Source: Citromicrobium sp. JLT1363 (GTDB lineage: Bacteria; Pseudomonadota; Alphaproteobacteria; Sphingomonadales; Sphingomonadaceae). Taken from it: a stretch of DNA of 64,000 bases. Under the pieces are notes generated by a model. That model was not told the DNA's origin. It was given only the letters and a program-made list of their open reading frames with translations, and searched no databases. Positions 29,445 through 39,961 of this stretch are shown one piece after another (within the stretch, counting starts at the first letter, position 1; each line of letters begins with the position of its first letter). Location of the stretch: contig NZ_AEUE01000006.1 in assembly GCF_000186705.1 (NCBI RefSeq), positions 186,001-250,000 on the forward strand, written 5' to 3'. The position numbers and the translations under genes were made by a program.

Positions 29445-31531
29445 TGCCTTTCGGCCTTACCAAGCAAGTGCTCAACGAGAGCACGCTGACCAACAGTTTC
29501 GACCGCCGCAGCTTCGTGCTGGGCGTGGGCGGGCTTTCCGTGGGCATGCTGCTCGCCGGTCGGATGGGCTATCTCGCCATTGCCGAGAACGACAAGTACG
29601 CCGTCGAGAGCGAAAGCAACCGGGTGAACCTGACGCTGATCCCGCCGCGGCGGGGCTGGATCCTCGATCGCAACGGCGCGCCGCTCGCTTCCAATCAGGC
29701 GGACTTCCGCGTCGATATCATTCCCGAGCGGCTGCAGGACGGAGAGCGCGAGCTGGATACGCTCGCCAAGCTCCTCAAGCTCGACGACGCGAAACTGCGC
29801 GATCTGCGCAAGGAGATCGACGAATCGGCGGGCTACGCCCCCATCGAGGTCGCCAGCGGCCTCGACTACGATGCCTTCGCTGCCGTCAGCATCCGCCTGC
29901 CCGAGCTGCCCGGCGTGGTGCCGCAGCGCGGTTTCTCCCGCTATTATCCCACCGGCCCTTCGGTCGGCCATCTGCTCGGCTATGTGGGCGCGGCCAGCCG
30001 CGAGGAGTTCGAAGAAGATCGCAACCCCCTGCTGATCACGCCGGGCTACAAGATCGGCAAGGACGGCGTCGAAAAGCAGTTCGAACAGACCCTGCGCGGC
30101 AAGCCCGGCGCACGGCGGGTGGAGGTGACGGCCTCGGGCCGGATCGTGCGCGATCTCAGCACCCGGCCCGACGTTCAGGGCGATCCGGTGCAGCTGACCA
30201 TCGACGGCCCGCTGCAGGATTATGCCGCCCGGCGGCTCGGCCTGGAAAGCGGCTCGGTCGTGGTGATGGACTGTCTCACGGGCGACCTGTTGTGCATGGC
30301 TTCGATGCCCAGCTTCGATCCCAACTCCTTCTCGGACGGGATCGGCAGCGTCGAATATGCGATGCTGAGCGAGAACGAGCGGGTGCCGCTGCGCAACAAG
30401 GTTCTCAAGGGACTCTATCCGCCAGGCTCCACGGTGAAGCCGATGCACTCGATGGCGTTCATGCACGAAGGCATCGATCCGAACGAGCGCATCGTCTGCG
30501 GTGGCGGCCGCCGGATCGGCAACCGCTTCTTCAACTGCTGGAGCAACCACGGCGTCGTCGACATGGCGAAGAGCGTCTACCAGTCCTGCGACAGCTACTA
30601 TTATCACTTCGCCCAGCAGGTCGGGTTCGACAAGGTTGCCGCCTATGCCCGCCGATTCGGCCTGGGTCAGGAATTCGATCTGCCCGTGGCGAGCCAGTTC
30701 TACGGCACCGTGCCCGATCCGGCCTGGAAGCTGAAGAAATACGAGCAGGAATGGCAGCCGTACGACACGGTCAACGCCTCGATCGGCCAGGGCTATTATC
30801 TTACAAGCCCGCTCCAGCTGGCAGTCATGGCCACCCGGCTTGCCACCGGGCGCGAGGTTGCGCCTTCCATGATCAAGACGAATGAGCGCAAGCGCTTCAA
30901 TTCGCTCGACTTCAACAAGGATCAGATCGACTACATCCACCAGGCGATGAGCGATGTGGTCAACGGGCCAGGCACCGCCGGACGCGCCAGACTGCCGATC
31001 GACGACATCCTGATGGCAGGGAAGACGGGTACCGCGCAGGTCGTCTCGCTCAGCAAGTCTGACGGCAAGAGCGGCCCGTGGAAGTACCGCGACCACGGCC
31101 TTTTCGTGTTCTATGCCCCGTTCGACAATCCGCGCTATGCCGGCGCGGTGGTGATCGAACACGGCGGCGGCTCGGGCGCGGCCTACCCCATCGCGCGCGA
31201 CGTGATGACCTTCCTGTTCGATCCGCAAAAGGGCATGGACGCCCTGCGCGCCCTGGAAAAGGAATGGGGCGGCACCGCGCAGCAGCGGCTCCAGCGCCGG
31301 TACGAGGAATATGCGCGGGCTGCGGGCGAAACCATTCCGCCCAGCGCGCCGCTGGATCGCGAAATCCAGGCCCGGGTCGATGCCGAGGCGCGGATCGAGG
31401 CGCAGCGCCACGAAGCCTTCGCGCGCGACAATCCGCGCAGGGTGCGTCGTCCGGACGTGGAAGAACCGGTCGAGGGAGATCGCAATAGCGGCACCGGCGG
31501 ACCATCCGGTGCCCAGGGGGCAGCACAATGA
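29444..31531 (+). CDS. mrdA: Penicillin-binding protein 2 (elongation transpeptidase)
   Basis: 695 residues from the ATG at 29444, which overlaps the mreD stop. N-terminal anchor (about 25-45), PBP dimerisation domain starting PPRRGWILDRNG, then the transpeptidase with nucleophile motif STVK (about 329-332) and KTGTAQV (about 526-532); the SxN-like motif is near SCDSYYY. The C-terminal tail of about 100 residues is rich in Arg, Glu and Ala and is probably disordered. It overlaps rodA by four bases (ATGA). Confidence 0.95.
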   Translation: MPFGLTKQVLNESTLTNSFDRRSFVLGVGGLSVGMLLAGRMGYLAIAENDKYAVESESNRVNLTLIPPRRGWILDRNGAPLASNQADFRVDIIPERLQDGERELDTLAKLLKLDDAKLRDLRKEIDESAGYAPIEVASGLDYDAFAAVSIRLPELPGVVPQRGFSRYYPTGPSVGHLLGYVGAASREEFEEDRNPLLITPGYKIGKDGVEKQFEQTLRGKPGARRVEVTASGRIVRDLSTRPDVQGDPVQLTIDGPLQDYAARRLGLESGSVVVMDCLTGDLLCMASMPSFDPNSFSDGIGSVEYAMLSENERVPLRNKVLKGLYPPGSTVKPMHSMAFMHEGIDPNERIVCGGGRRIGNRFFNCWSNHGVVDMAKSVYQSCDSYYYHFAQQVGFDKVAAYARRFGLGQEFDLPVASQFYGTVPDPAWKLKKYEQEWQPYDTVNASIGQGYYLTSPLQLAVMATRLATGREVAPSMIKTNERKRFNSLDFNKDQIDYIHQAMSDVVNGPGTAGRARLPIDDILMAGKTGTAQVVSLSKSDGKSGPWKYRDHGLFVFYAPFDNPRYAGAVVIEHGGGSGAAYPIARDVMTFLFDPQKGMDALRALEKEWGGTAQQRLQRRYEEYARAAGETIPPSAPLDREIQARVDAEARIEAQRHEAFARDNPRRVRRPDVEEPVEGDRNSGTGGPSGAQGAAQ

Positions 31532-32649
31532 GTTCCGTGATCCCGGCCCCCATCGCCCGCCAGCCGTGGTCTATGCTGACGCCGCTGATCCTGCTGACCT
31601 GCTTTGGCGCGGCTGTTCTCTATTCGGCGGCGGGGGGCAGCTTCACGCCTTTCGCATCCTCCCACCTGATCCGCTTCGGCATATTCATGGTCGTGGCACT
31701 GGTGATCGCCGCCATGCCCCGCGATTTCGTAAAGCTGGTCGCCTATCCTGCCTACGTGGGCATTCTGCTGCTGCTGGTCGCCGTGGAGGCAGCGGGCGCA
31801 ATGGGCGGCGGGAGCCAGCGCTGGCTCGAGGTCGGGCCGATCCGGCTCCAGCCTTCGGAACTGATGAAACCGGCCATCGCCCTCGCCCTCGCCCGCTTTT
31901 ACGACACGCTGCCTACCGGCATGATCGGTTCTTGGCGCGCGCTGGTGCCTGCAGGCGTCATCATTGCCCTGCCCGTGGGCCTCGTGCTGATGCAGCCCGA
32001 TCTGGGCACCGCGCTCGCCATCCTGTTCTCAGGCGCAGTGGTGATGTTCCTCGCCGGCCTGCCGATGAGCTGGTTCCTCAGCGCGGGTGCCGCCGGAGCG
32101 ATCGCGGTGCCGCTAGCGTACAATTTCGCGCTCAAGCCCTATCAGCAGCGCCGTGTGACGACCTTCCTCGACCCCGAAAGCGATCCGCTGGGCAGCGGCT
32201 ATCACATCACCCAGTCCAAGATCGCGATCGGATCGGGCGGGTTTTCCGGCAAGGGCTTCAACGAGGGTTCGCAGAGCCACCTGCAATACCTGCCCGAACC
32301 GCACACCGACTTCGTCTTCGCCACGATGGCGGAGGAATGGGGCCTGCTGGGCGGCCTGTTCGTGATCGTTTCCTTCGGCCTGATCCTCTACTGGGGCCTC
32401 AAGGTCGCGCGCGCGGCGCAAAGCCGGTTCGACCGACTACTGGCAGCAGGCATGGTGGCAACCATGTTCTTCTACATCGCGATCAATCTGCTGATGGTGA
32501 TGGGGCTTGCTCCCGTGGTCGGCATTCCGCTGCCTTTCATGAGCCATGGCGGCTCTTCGATGATGACCAACATGCTGTGCGTGGGCACGCTGATGATGGT
32601 GCATCGCTGGAATACGCAGGGCCGTGGAGGCGGGCTTCTTTCGAGCTGA
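31528..32649 (+). CDS. rodA: Rod shape protein RodA (SEDS glycosyltransferase)
   Basis: Peptidoglycan polymerase partner of PBP2. It has 373 residues with about ten membrane helices. SEDS hallmarks: WLEVGPIRLQPSELMKPA (about 95-112), QPDLGTA (about 155-161) and the catalytic-region EPHTDFVFATMAEEWG (about 255-270), with GIPLPFMSHGGSSM near the C-terminus. Last gene of the elongation operon; no clear terminator is seen before tRNA-Lys 118 bp downstream. Confidence 0.95.
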   Translation: MSSVIPAPIARQPWSMLTPLILLTCFGAAVLYSAAGGSFTPFASSHLIRFGIFMVVALVIAAMPRDFVKLVAYPAYVGILLLLVAVEAAGAMGGGSQRWLEVGPIRLQPSELMKPAIALALARFYDTLPTGMIGSWRALVPAGVIIALPVGLVLMQPDLGTALAILFSGAVVMFLAGLPMSWFLSAGAAGAIAVPLAYNFALKPYQQRRVTTFLDPESDPLGSGYHITQSKIAIGSGGFSGKGFNEGSQSHLQYLPEPHTDFVFATMAEEWGLLGGLFVIVSFGLILYWGLKVARAAQSRFDRLLAAGMVATMFFYIAINLLMVMGLAPVVGIPLPFMSHGGSSMMTNMLCVGTLMMVHRWNTQGRGGGLLSS

Positions 32650-32767
32650 ATCGCTCTGTTGCGAAGGAAGGGGTTGCACCTTTCGCCACAGGCCCTATGT
32701 GACCGCCTCCCGCCGACGAATCGCACGATCGATTAACGGCGCGGCCTCATCATCTGCAGGCCGGTGT

Positions 32768-32843
<76 letters not shown>

Positions 32844-33605
32844 TCATTTTTCCACGTAAAGCAAAAGTTCGTCGCCACCTGCGTAAGAGACCCGAACTGA
32901 ATATTCCTCTGGGACGACGAATTCAAACGGTCGATCAAGTACGAAAACCCTTTGTTGATCTTCCGAGACGATCTTGAGTATCTTCACACCTTCTGAGCTC
33001 TTATATCCTGCCGACAGGCTTCCTAACTTGGTGGGCACGGAAAAATTCGGTTCGACGGTGAAGCCATTTCGCGTATCAAGCGACACTGATGGACCAACAA
33101 TCGGTTCGAAGACGAGATAGAGCGACTCGTTCGTTTGAATGACCTGCTCCCTCTGGTTCACGCGATCGTGGAAGTCTTTCAGTTGAGAGCAGGCGGACTG
33201 CGCAGCACTGGGGTCTGATCGATTTGCATCAATTGCAGCCACCAAATTTGCATGGGTTAAGCGCAGTTCAGCCGGAGGCAGAATGAAAGCCAAATCGTTG
33301 CGAGCTTGGCTTATATCAATTCCAGCCTCCGAGAGAGAGCCGATCTCTTTCGATTCATAAACTGGCTGATAGCGAGTGCACATTTGCGGCGTCCCGAAGG
33401 AGGTTACGCCACATTGAGTGGTGATCGGAACCATACCTACCTGGACCTGCTCGGTCGTTCCGACTCGACATGTTGCCGCGAGCACATCTTCGAGTACCAG
33501 GATGTATCCCTGCTCTTCCGCACTGAGCTTGCTCTTGCCAAGCGGACTTCCGCAGCTCGCAAGAAGCGTCCCAATCGCAACTATCGCTATCGACCTAAAC
33601 ATCAA
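32844..33605 (-). CDS. Lipoprotein of unknown function, low GC
   Basis: 253 residues with a lipoprotein signal (LLASCGS, Cys about 18). After the anchor it has several cysteines (TCRVGTTEQ, TQCG, MCTRY), an Asn/Ser/Gln-rich middle and a beta-rich C-terminus. No family is recognised. Base composition is clearly lower in GC than its neighbours and codon use is mixed, suggesting recent transfer. It ends exactly at the CCA end of tRNA-Lys, a classical insertion point, but no integrase or obvious flanking repeat is seen. Confidence 0.75.
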   Translation of the reverse strand: MMFRSIAIVAIGTLLASCGSPLGKSKLSAEEQGYILVLEDVLAATCRVGTTEQVQVGMVPITTQCGVTSFGTPQMCTRYQPVYESKEIGSLSEAGIDISQARNDLAFILPPAELRLTHANLVAAIDANRSDPSAAQSACSQLKDFHDRVNQREQVIQTNESLYLVFEPIVGPSVSLDTRNGFTVEPNFSVPTKLGSLSAGYKSSEGVKILKIVSEDQQRVFVLDRPFEFVVPEEYSVRVSYAGGDELLLYVEK

Positions 33606-33682
33606 CGCCCCCCCCCGGAAGTCGTCTATATCACAATCAAGCCGCCAATGAAGATTATGTCATGGATAAAATCCATCGCTTG

Positions 33683-33704
33683 CTATCACATTGCAATGTG
33701 ATAG
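33683..33704. promoter_or_regulatory. Perfect 22-bp palindrome at the start of the HTH-ribBX gene
   Basis: The arm CTATCACATTG (33683-33693) is followed directly by its exact reverse complement (33694-33704), and the ATG at 33705 begins on the next base. A perfect 22-bp palindrome by chance is improbable. The following gene encodes an N-terminal helix-turn-helix domain, the obvious candidate to bind it. No RFN riboswitch could fit in the 99-bp gap to the preceding gene. Confidence 0.8.
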
Positions 33705-34979
33705 ATGCCCCGCATGAGCGACACTACGATAGCACGCGTGCGCACCGCCATCGCCTCCGGGGAGATGACCCGCGCCGCCCTTGCCCGCGCGGCGGGGCTT
33801 CACGCAAACACCCTGCGCGATTGCGCAGAGGATGACTGGAATCCCACCGCAGAAACCCTGCGCAAGTTGGATGCCTTTCTCGACGCACAGGACGATGCGC
33901 CGGTGCTCGTCGGGATCGAGGAGATCATCGAGGAAGCACGCAATGGCCGCATGTTCGTGCTCGTCGACGACGAGGACCGCGAGAACGAGGGCGATCTGGT
34001 GATCCCCGCTCAGATGGCGACGCCCGATGCCGTGAACTTCATGGCCACCCACGGGCGCGGGCTTATCTGTCTGACGCTGCAACGCGCTCGGGTCGAAGCG
34101 CTCGGCCTCGAATTGATGAGCCGCAGCAACGGCACACGTCACGAAACCGCCTTCACCGTCAGCATCGAGGCGCGCGAAGGTGTGACCACCGGGATCAGCG
34201 CCGCGGACCGTGCGCGCACCGTGGCGGTGGCGATCGACCCGACCAGGGGCGCGCAGGATATCGTGACACCGGGCCACGTCTTCCCACTGATTGCGCGCGA
34301 TGGCGGCGTGCTGGTTCGTGCAGGCCATACCGAGGCTGCGGTCGATATCTCGCGTCTGGCAGGCCTCAACCCCTCGGGCGTGATCTGCGAGATCATGAAC
34401 GATGATGGCTCGATGGCGCGGCTCGATGATCTCGTCGACTTCGCGCGGCGCCACAAGCTCAAGATCGGCACGATCCGCGATCTGATCGAATATCGCATGA
34501 AGCACGATCACCTTGTGGAACGTGCGGGCGAGAGCACCTTCACCAGCCAGCACGGCGGGGAATGGCGCGCGATCAGCTATCGCAGCACGGTGGACGGCAG
34601 CGTTTCCGTGGTGCTGCAGAAAGGCCGCGTGCTGGCCGACAGCCCTACCCTCGTGCGGATGCATCGCATCTCGCTGTTCGACGATGTGCTGGGGCGCGAA
34701 GGCGACAAGCGCGACACTCTCCAGCGCGCGATGCGCGTGATCGGCGAGGAAGGCAGCGGGCTGATCGTATGCCTGATGCCGGGCCAGCCCGAAAAGATGC
34801 GCGCCGAAGTGGCTGGCAAGCCCGAGGGCGGCGATCTGCGCGAATACGGCATCGGCGCGCAGATCCTGGCCGATCTCGGCGTGTCCGAGATGACCCTGCT
34901 GACCAATTCCCACCGCAATGTCGTCGGCCTGGAAGGCTACGGCATCTCCGTGGTGGGCGAACGCCCCATTCCGGAGTGA
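33705..34979 (+). CDS. ribB: HTH-fused 3,4-dihydroxy-2-butanone-4-phosphate synthase (RibBX type)
   Basis: 424 residues in three parts. Residues about 5-62 resemble a helix-turn-helix domain ([19 protein letters not shown]). Residues about 70-275 are RibB, with the acidic catalytic loop [25 protein letters not shown] and [10 protein letters not shown], making the four-carbon riboflavin precursor from ribulose 5-phosphate. The C-terminal ~150 residues look like GTP cyclohydrolase II but lack its zinc-binding cysteine cluster, so this is the RibBX arrangement known in Proteobacteria. ribH follows four bases after the stop. A second ATG at 33714 could be the start; neither has a good ribosome site. 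Confidence 0.9.
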   Translation: MPRMSDTTIARVRTAIASGEMTRAALARAAGLHANTLRDCAEDDWNPTAETLRKLDAFLDAQDDAPVLVGIEEIIEEARNGRMFVLVDDEDRENEGDLVIPAQMATPDAVNFMATHGRGLICLTLQRARVEALGLELMSRSNGTRHETAFTVSIEAREGVTTGISAADRARTVAVAIDPTRGAQDIVTPGHVFPLIARDGGVLVRAGHTEAAVDISRLAGLNPSGVICEIMNDDGSMARLDDLVDFARRHKLKIGTIRDLIEYRMKHDHLVERAGESTFTSQHGGEWRAISYRSTVDGSVSVVLQKGRVLADSPTLVRMHRISLFDDVLGREGDKRDTLQRAMRVIGEEGSGLIVCLMPGQPEKMRAEVAGKPEGGDLREYGIGAQILADLGVSEMTLLTNSHRNVVGLEGYGISVVGERPIPE

Positions 34980-34983
34980 ATTA

Positions 34984-35406
34984 ATGGCCAAATTCCTGAT
35001 CGTGGAAGCGCGCTTCTACGCCGACCTGAACGACAAGCTGATCGAGGGCGCACGCGCCGCGCTGGAAGATGCAGGTCACCAGGCCGAGGTGCTGACCGTG
35101 CCCGGCGCGCTCGAGATTCCGGGCGCCATCGCGCTGGCAGCGGAGAGCGGCCAGTACGACGGCTTCGTGGCCATCGGTGTTGTGATCCGGGGCGAGACCT
35201 ATCATTTCGAGATCGTGGCGGGCGAGAGCGCGCGCGCCATCATGGCGCTGACGATGGACGGTATCGCCATCGGCAACGGGATCATCACGGTGGAGAACGA
35301 AATCCAGGCGCAGGTTCGGGCCGATCCGGCGCAGAAGAACAAGGGCGGCGAGGCAGCGAAAGCCGCCATCGCGCTGCTCGACATTGCGGGCCGCTTCGCG
35401 CGCTGA
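34984..35406 (+). CDS. ribH: 6,7-dimethyl-8-ribityllumazine synthase
   Basis: Penultimate step of riboflavin synthesis. 140 residues from ATG at 34984, giving [19 protein letters not shown]; the upstream start was rejected because it lies inside ribB. Motifs: [11 protein letters not shown] (about 39-49), [14 protein letters not shown] (about 66-79) and GNGIITVEN (about 99-107). It is coupled to the HTH-RibBX gene, so both would be controlled together by the palindrome. Confidence 0.95.
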   Translation: MAKFLIVEARFYADLNDKLIEGARAALEDAGHQAEVLTVPGALEIPGAIALAAESGQYDGFVAIGVVIRGETYHFEIVAGESARAIMALTMDGIAIGNGIITVENEIQAQVRADPAQKNKGGEAAKAAIALLDIAGRFAR

Positions 35407-35462
35407 ACCTAACCTTTGCGTGATTGCGAAACGGATCGCGTCGTTCGCGCATTGCCCTGCGC

Positions 35463-37042
<1,580 letters not shown>

Positions 37043-37098
37043 CTAGTCAGGCCGGAGAAAACACGTTCGGCCTTGGTGCGCCGCGCGGCTTATGCGGT

Positions 37099-37123
37099 GG
37101 AACGAACCCATGCAAGCTGCGTT
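37099..37123 (+). promoter_or_regulatory. EcfG-type (general stress response) promoter
   Basis: GGAAC (37099-37103), a 16-bp spacer, then CGTT (37120-37123). This is the alphaproteobacterial EcfG consensus GGAAC-N16/17-CGTT exactly. It lies 66 bp before the start of the YqjD-like gene and would drive the stress cluster 37189-38503. Confidence 0.8.
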
Positions 37124-37188
37124 GCAAAATCGAGGACGGCACAAGTTTTGGGCCTGTCGAATACTAACTGCAAAAAGAGGGAAATCCC

Positions 37189-37734
37189 ATGGCTACTGAC
37201 GACAAGACTAACGAAACCAGCGCCGTTCCTCTGACCACCGACGCCGCAGGCGCGGCAAGCGGTTCCGCTGCAGCGCAAGGCGCCGGCGGCAAGGAAGAGG
37301 CGAAGTCGCGCTTCAATTCCGCTCTCGACGAAGCCAAGGCCGGCGCGCAGGCGCTTCGCGGCGAAGCGTCGACCCGTGCGCACGCTTACAAGGAACAGGC
37401 CACCGCCAAGGGTTCGGAATATGCCGAGCAGGCGAAGGCCAAGGGCGGCGAACTTGCCGTCGAAGGCAAGCACAAGGCCAGCGAAGCGCTGACTTCGCTG
37501 AGCCGCGTCGTGGCCGAAAACGCCGCCAAGATCGACGACAATTTCGGCCCCAAATACGGCGACCACGCGCGCAACGCCGCGCGCAGCCTGCAGGACGCCG
37601 CCGCGCATATCGACACCAAGTCGTACGACGAACTGGGTGACGAAGCGCGCGAATTCGTGAAGAAGAACCCCGGCCTTTCGGTCGGGATGGCTGCCTTCGG
37701 CGGCTACATTCTCGCACGCATCTTTCGCCGTTGA
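37189..37734 (+). CDS. ElaB/YqjD-like stress membrane protein
   Basis: 181 residues. The long Ala/Lys/Glu-rich helical part (about 30-150) carries repeated KAKGGE/EQAKAKG-type heptads, like amphipathic LEA or apolipoprotein repeats. The C-terminal segment is FVKKNPGLSVGMAAFGGYILARIF, a glycine-zipper membrane anchor like that of YqjD/ElaB/DUF883. In E. coli, YqjD binds ribosomes at the membrane in stationary phase; a similar stress role is inferred. It overlaps the next gene by four bases and lies behind an EcfG promoter. Confidence 0.8.
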   Translation: MATDDKTNETSAVPLTTDAAGAASGSAAAQGAGGKEEAKSRFNSALDEAKAGAQALRGEASTRAHAYKEQATAKGSEYAEQAKAKGGELAVEGKHKASEALTSLSRVVAENAAKIDDNFGPKYGDHARNAARSLQDAAAHIDTKSYDELGDEAREFVKKNPGLSVGMAAFGGYILARIFRR

Positions 37735-38198
37735 GTTCCTCCGCCCAAGGAGGGGCTGTGCCGGGTCATAATGATCTCGACGAGCCTGTCGCACCGTCCG
37801 GTTTCACCGGAGCCGATGCGGCAGGCTCACCCTATGCCGAGCAGACGCGGGCGGATGAAGAGCCTCTCGGTTCGCTGTTCGACGATGCCTATGCGCTCTA
37901 CGAGGACGGTCGCACCTATGTGGAGGCGGAAGTCGCCTTCCAGAAGTCCCGCGCCAACTACGCTTCGCGCGAAGCGGGCTCAGGCGTGGTCTTCGTGCTG
38001 GGCGCGCTGGCCTTCCTGCACCTCGCCCTGATCGGGCTGGTCGTGGGGCTGATCATCGCGCTGGCGCCGATCATCGGGCCGTTCGTTGCCACCGCGGCGG
38101 TGGTGGGCACGTTGCTGGTGCTGATGATCATCGTCGGGCTGCTCGCCCGGTCGCGCTTCAAGCGCGTGACGCGAGCCTTCAAGGAGCCCGGAGCATGA
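37731..38198 (+). CDS. Phage-holin-family (DUF1469-like) membrane protein
   Basis: 155 residues: a polar N-terminal half, then two long membrane helices (about 84-105 and 110-132) and a basic tail. It matches the DUF1469/Holin_LLH-like proteins (YqjE family) that accompany YqjD in proteobacteria; it is not evidence of a phage. It sits between two stress-type genes and overlaps both by four bases (GTGA-like at its 5' end and ATGA at its 3' end), so it is co-translated with them. Confidence 0.8.
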   Translation: MSSSAQGGAVPGHNDLDEPVAPSGFTGADAAGSPYAEQTRADEEPLGSLFDDAYALYEDGRTYVEAEVAFQKSRANYASREAGSGVVFVLGALAFLHLALIGLVVGLIIALAPIIGPFVATAAVVGTLLVLMIIVGLLARSRFKRVTRAFKEPGA

Positions 38199-38503
38199 GC
38201 CCGCGCAAGCGCCAGATGGAAGAGGACCGCGCCCTGCGTGATGCCGCTCGCACGCTGGTGAAGGACGATATCGCGCACCTCAAGGGTGACGTGGAGGAGA
38301 AGGGGATCGGCGCACGGATCGCCAGTTCGGCCCTGCTCGGCGTGGGAGACATCGTTTCCGAAGGCAGGGAACTGGTCGAAAAGCACAAGCCCGCATCATA
38401 CGGGATCGGCGCTATACTGGCGATGATCCTGGGCTGGTGGGCTCTGGGCGGAGACGATGACGAGCCCGAGGATGACGACTACGCCTGGGACGAAACGGAC
38501 TAG
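38195..38503 (+). CDS. Small YqjK-like protein of unknown function
   Basis: 102 residues: charged N-terminal helix (KRQMEEDRALRDAARTLVKDD), a middle segment with DVEEKGIG, then one helix (SYGIGAILAMILGWWALGG) and an acidic C-terminus (DDDEPEDDDY). No named family. It is the third gene of the YqjD-YqjE-like set and starts inside the stop of the previous gene. Membrane-associated by prediction. Confidence 0.7.
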   Translation: MSPRKRQMEEDRALRDAARTLVKDDIAHLKGDVEEKGIGARIASSALLGVGDIVSEGRELVEKHKPASYGIGAILAMILGWWALGGDDDEPEDDDYAWDETD

Positions 38504-38514
38504 CCGAAAGTCTC

Positions 38515-38539
38515 GGAACCGAGTGCCCCTTCCGACGCT
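38515..38539 (+). promoter_or_regulatory. EcfG-like promoter, near consensus
   Basis: GGAAC (38515-38519), 16 bp, then CGCT (38536-38539), one mismatch from CGTT. It lies 37 bp before the start codon of the next stress-type gene, a sensible distance for a second EcfG promoter in the cluster. Confidence 0.5.
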
Positions 38540-38576
38540 TGATTAATGAAGAACATTTCGAGGTTGGAGATTACCG

Positions 38577-39056
38577 ATGAGCACGCAGGAACAGCGCGAC
38601 GAACTACGCCGCAAGATCGAGGAAAGCGAACGCCGCAACGAAGAGCGCAGCATTGCGGACATGGCGCGTGACGCCACCGACAATGCGACCGAATTCGTGA
38701 AGGCACACCCGCTGCTCACCGTCGGGGCGGTCGCACTGATCGGTCTTGCGATCGGTTCGCGTACCTCCAAGGGGCGCGAGCTTACCGGCCGCGCAGTCGG
38801 CTTTGCCGATCATCTGGCCGATCTTGGTCTGGCCTATGCCAGCGGGATGGCCGGCAAGGTGGGCACTGCCACCCGCCACGGTGGCGACCGCCTGGTGGAC
38901 CTGAGCGACGACATTGCCTTCGGCAGCCGCTCCGCGCGCCGCAATGCCGCCTACTTCGCCGATCGCCAGAAGGACGCCGCGCGCCACGCCGGTCGTCGTG
39001 CTGCCCGCAAGACGGGCCGCGGCTATCGCGACCTGCGCTCGGCTCTCCCGTTCTGA
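38577..39056 (+). CDS. YqjD/DUF883-like membrane protein
   Basis: 159 residues. It has a charged N-terminal helix (about 5-45), one membrane helix (TVGAVALIGLAIGSR) and an unusually long basic C-terminus rich in Arg, Ala and Gly with GRRAARKTGRGYRD near the end. It is related in design to the gene at 37189. The hairpin at 39122 terminates it. Membrane-tethered nucleic acid or ribosome binding is an inference from the basic tail. Confidence 0.75.
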   Translation: MSTQEQRDELRRKIEESERRNEERSIADMARDATDNATEFVKAHPLLTVGAVALIGLAIGSRTSKGRELTGRAVGFADHLADLGLAYASGMAGKVGTATRHGGDRLVDLSDDIAFGSRSARRNAAYFADRQKDAARHAGRRAARKTGRGYRDLRSALPF

Positions 39057-39121
39057 TCCGGCGACCTGAAAACCCTATCGGGCCCCTGCTCTGGCAGGTT
39101 TGCCCAATGTAAGCTTGTAAC

Positions 39122-39155
39122 AAAGCCCGCGCGCGTTAATGCTTGCGGGCTTTTT
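39122..39155 (+). terminator. Rho-independent terminator after the stress cluster
   Basis: Perfect 9-bp stem AAAGCCCGC/GCGGGCTTT with a 14-nt loop, followed by TT. It closes the YqjD-like gene and separates it from the DUF4170 gene. Confidence 0.82.
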
Positions 39156-39190
39156 CACATTTAGCCCCAATTCGAACGGAGATTCCCCCG

Positions 39191-39448
39191 ATGTCCGACC
39201 CCAAATCCAGTGCCAACGTCCAGGAAACCACCAGCCCGCAGCTGCTTCACCTTGTCATGGGTGGACGGGTGAAAGACCCACGCTCGGTCGAATTCCAGGA
39301 CCCGGAAAGCATCCATGTCGTCGGCGTTTTCAGCACCTACGAACAGGCCGAAGAAGCATGGCGCGCCAATGCCCAGCGCACGGTCGACGATGCAGAGATG
39401 AAGTATGTGATCGTGCACATTCACAAGCTGCTCGAACCTTCGTCCTGA
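39191..39448 (+). CDS. DUF4170 protein
   Basis: 85 residues from ATG at 39191. It matches the small DUF4170 family of alphaproteobacteria by HLVMGGRVKDP, FSTYEQAEEAWRANAQRTVDDA and MKYVIVHIHKLLEP. Function unknown. The GNAT gene follows after seven bases. Confidence 0.85.
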   Translation: MSDPKSSANVQETTSPQLLHLVMGGRVKDPRSVEFQDPESIHVVGVFSTYEQAEEAWRANAQRTVDDAEMKYVIVHIHKLLEPSS

Positions 39449-39455
39449 GCCGCGA

Positions 39456-39932
39456 GTGGCATACCGCATTCGCCCGTTTCGCCGTGAGGATGCGGAAGCG
39501 CTGGCCCAGCTGGCAGTGCGGGCCATCCGGACGATCGGCCCACGCGCCTATTCGCCCGAACAGGTTGCGGCCTGGTCTGCACGCCATGGCGAGGCCGCGT
39601 CTTATGTTGAGCGTTCGGAGGAAGGCCATCTGATACTGGTGTGCGTGGACGACGCCGATCGTCCCTGCGCCTATGCCCTGCTGGAGGGCGATGGGCACCT
39701 GGACCACCTCTATTGCGATCCGGATCACACGCGGCAGGGCGTCGCCGAAAATCTGCTCGCCGAGGCGGAGACCGCGGCGCGCGCATCAGGCGCGACGCGG
39801 CTGTATACCGAAGCAAGCGAACTTCCCTGCGCCGCCTTCGAGCGCGCGGGTTATCGCGTTTCGCACAGACGCGACTTCGAAGTGGACGGCGTACCGATCC
39901 ACAATTACGCGATGGAGAAGGCGCTCGCCTGA
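39456..39932 (+). CDS. GNAT family N-acetyltransferase
   Basis: 158 residues from GTG at 39456. The acetyl-CoA loop is DPDHTRQGVAENLL (about 91-104, a Q/RxxGxG/A type with A in place of the last G), followed by a GATRLYTEAS and ERAGYR ending typical of GNAT enzymes. The substrate is unknown. Followed on the opposite strand by greA. Confidence 0.82.
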   Translation: MAYRIRPFRREDAEALAQLAVRAIRTIGPRAYSPEQVAAWSARHGEAASYVERSEEGHLILVCVDDADRPCAYALLEGDGHLDHLYCDPDHTRQGVAENLLAEAETAARASGATRLYTEASELPCAAFERAGYRVSHRRDFEVDGVPIHNYAMEKALA

Positions 39933-39961
39933 CGCCGCACCGGCGGCTCAGGCGCGCAGCC

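Noticed and set aside
33606-33704. FMN riboswitch (RFN) upstream of the riboflavin genes
   Set aside because: The gap is only 99 bp and lacks the conserved RFN blocks; the palindrome is the only signal there.
37731-38198. Holin-like gene as sign of a prophage
   Set aside because: No other phage gene is near; this family accompanies YqjD-like chromosomal stress proteins.
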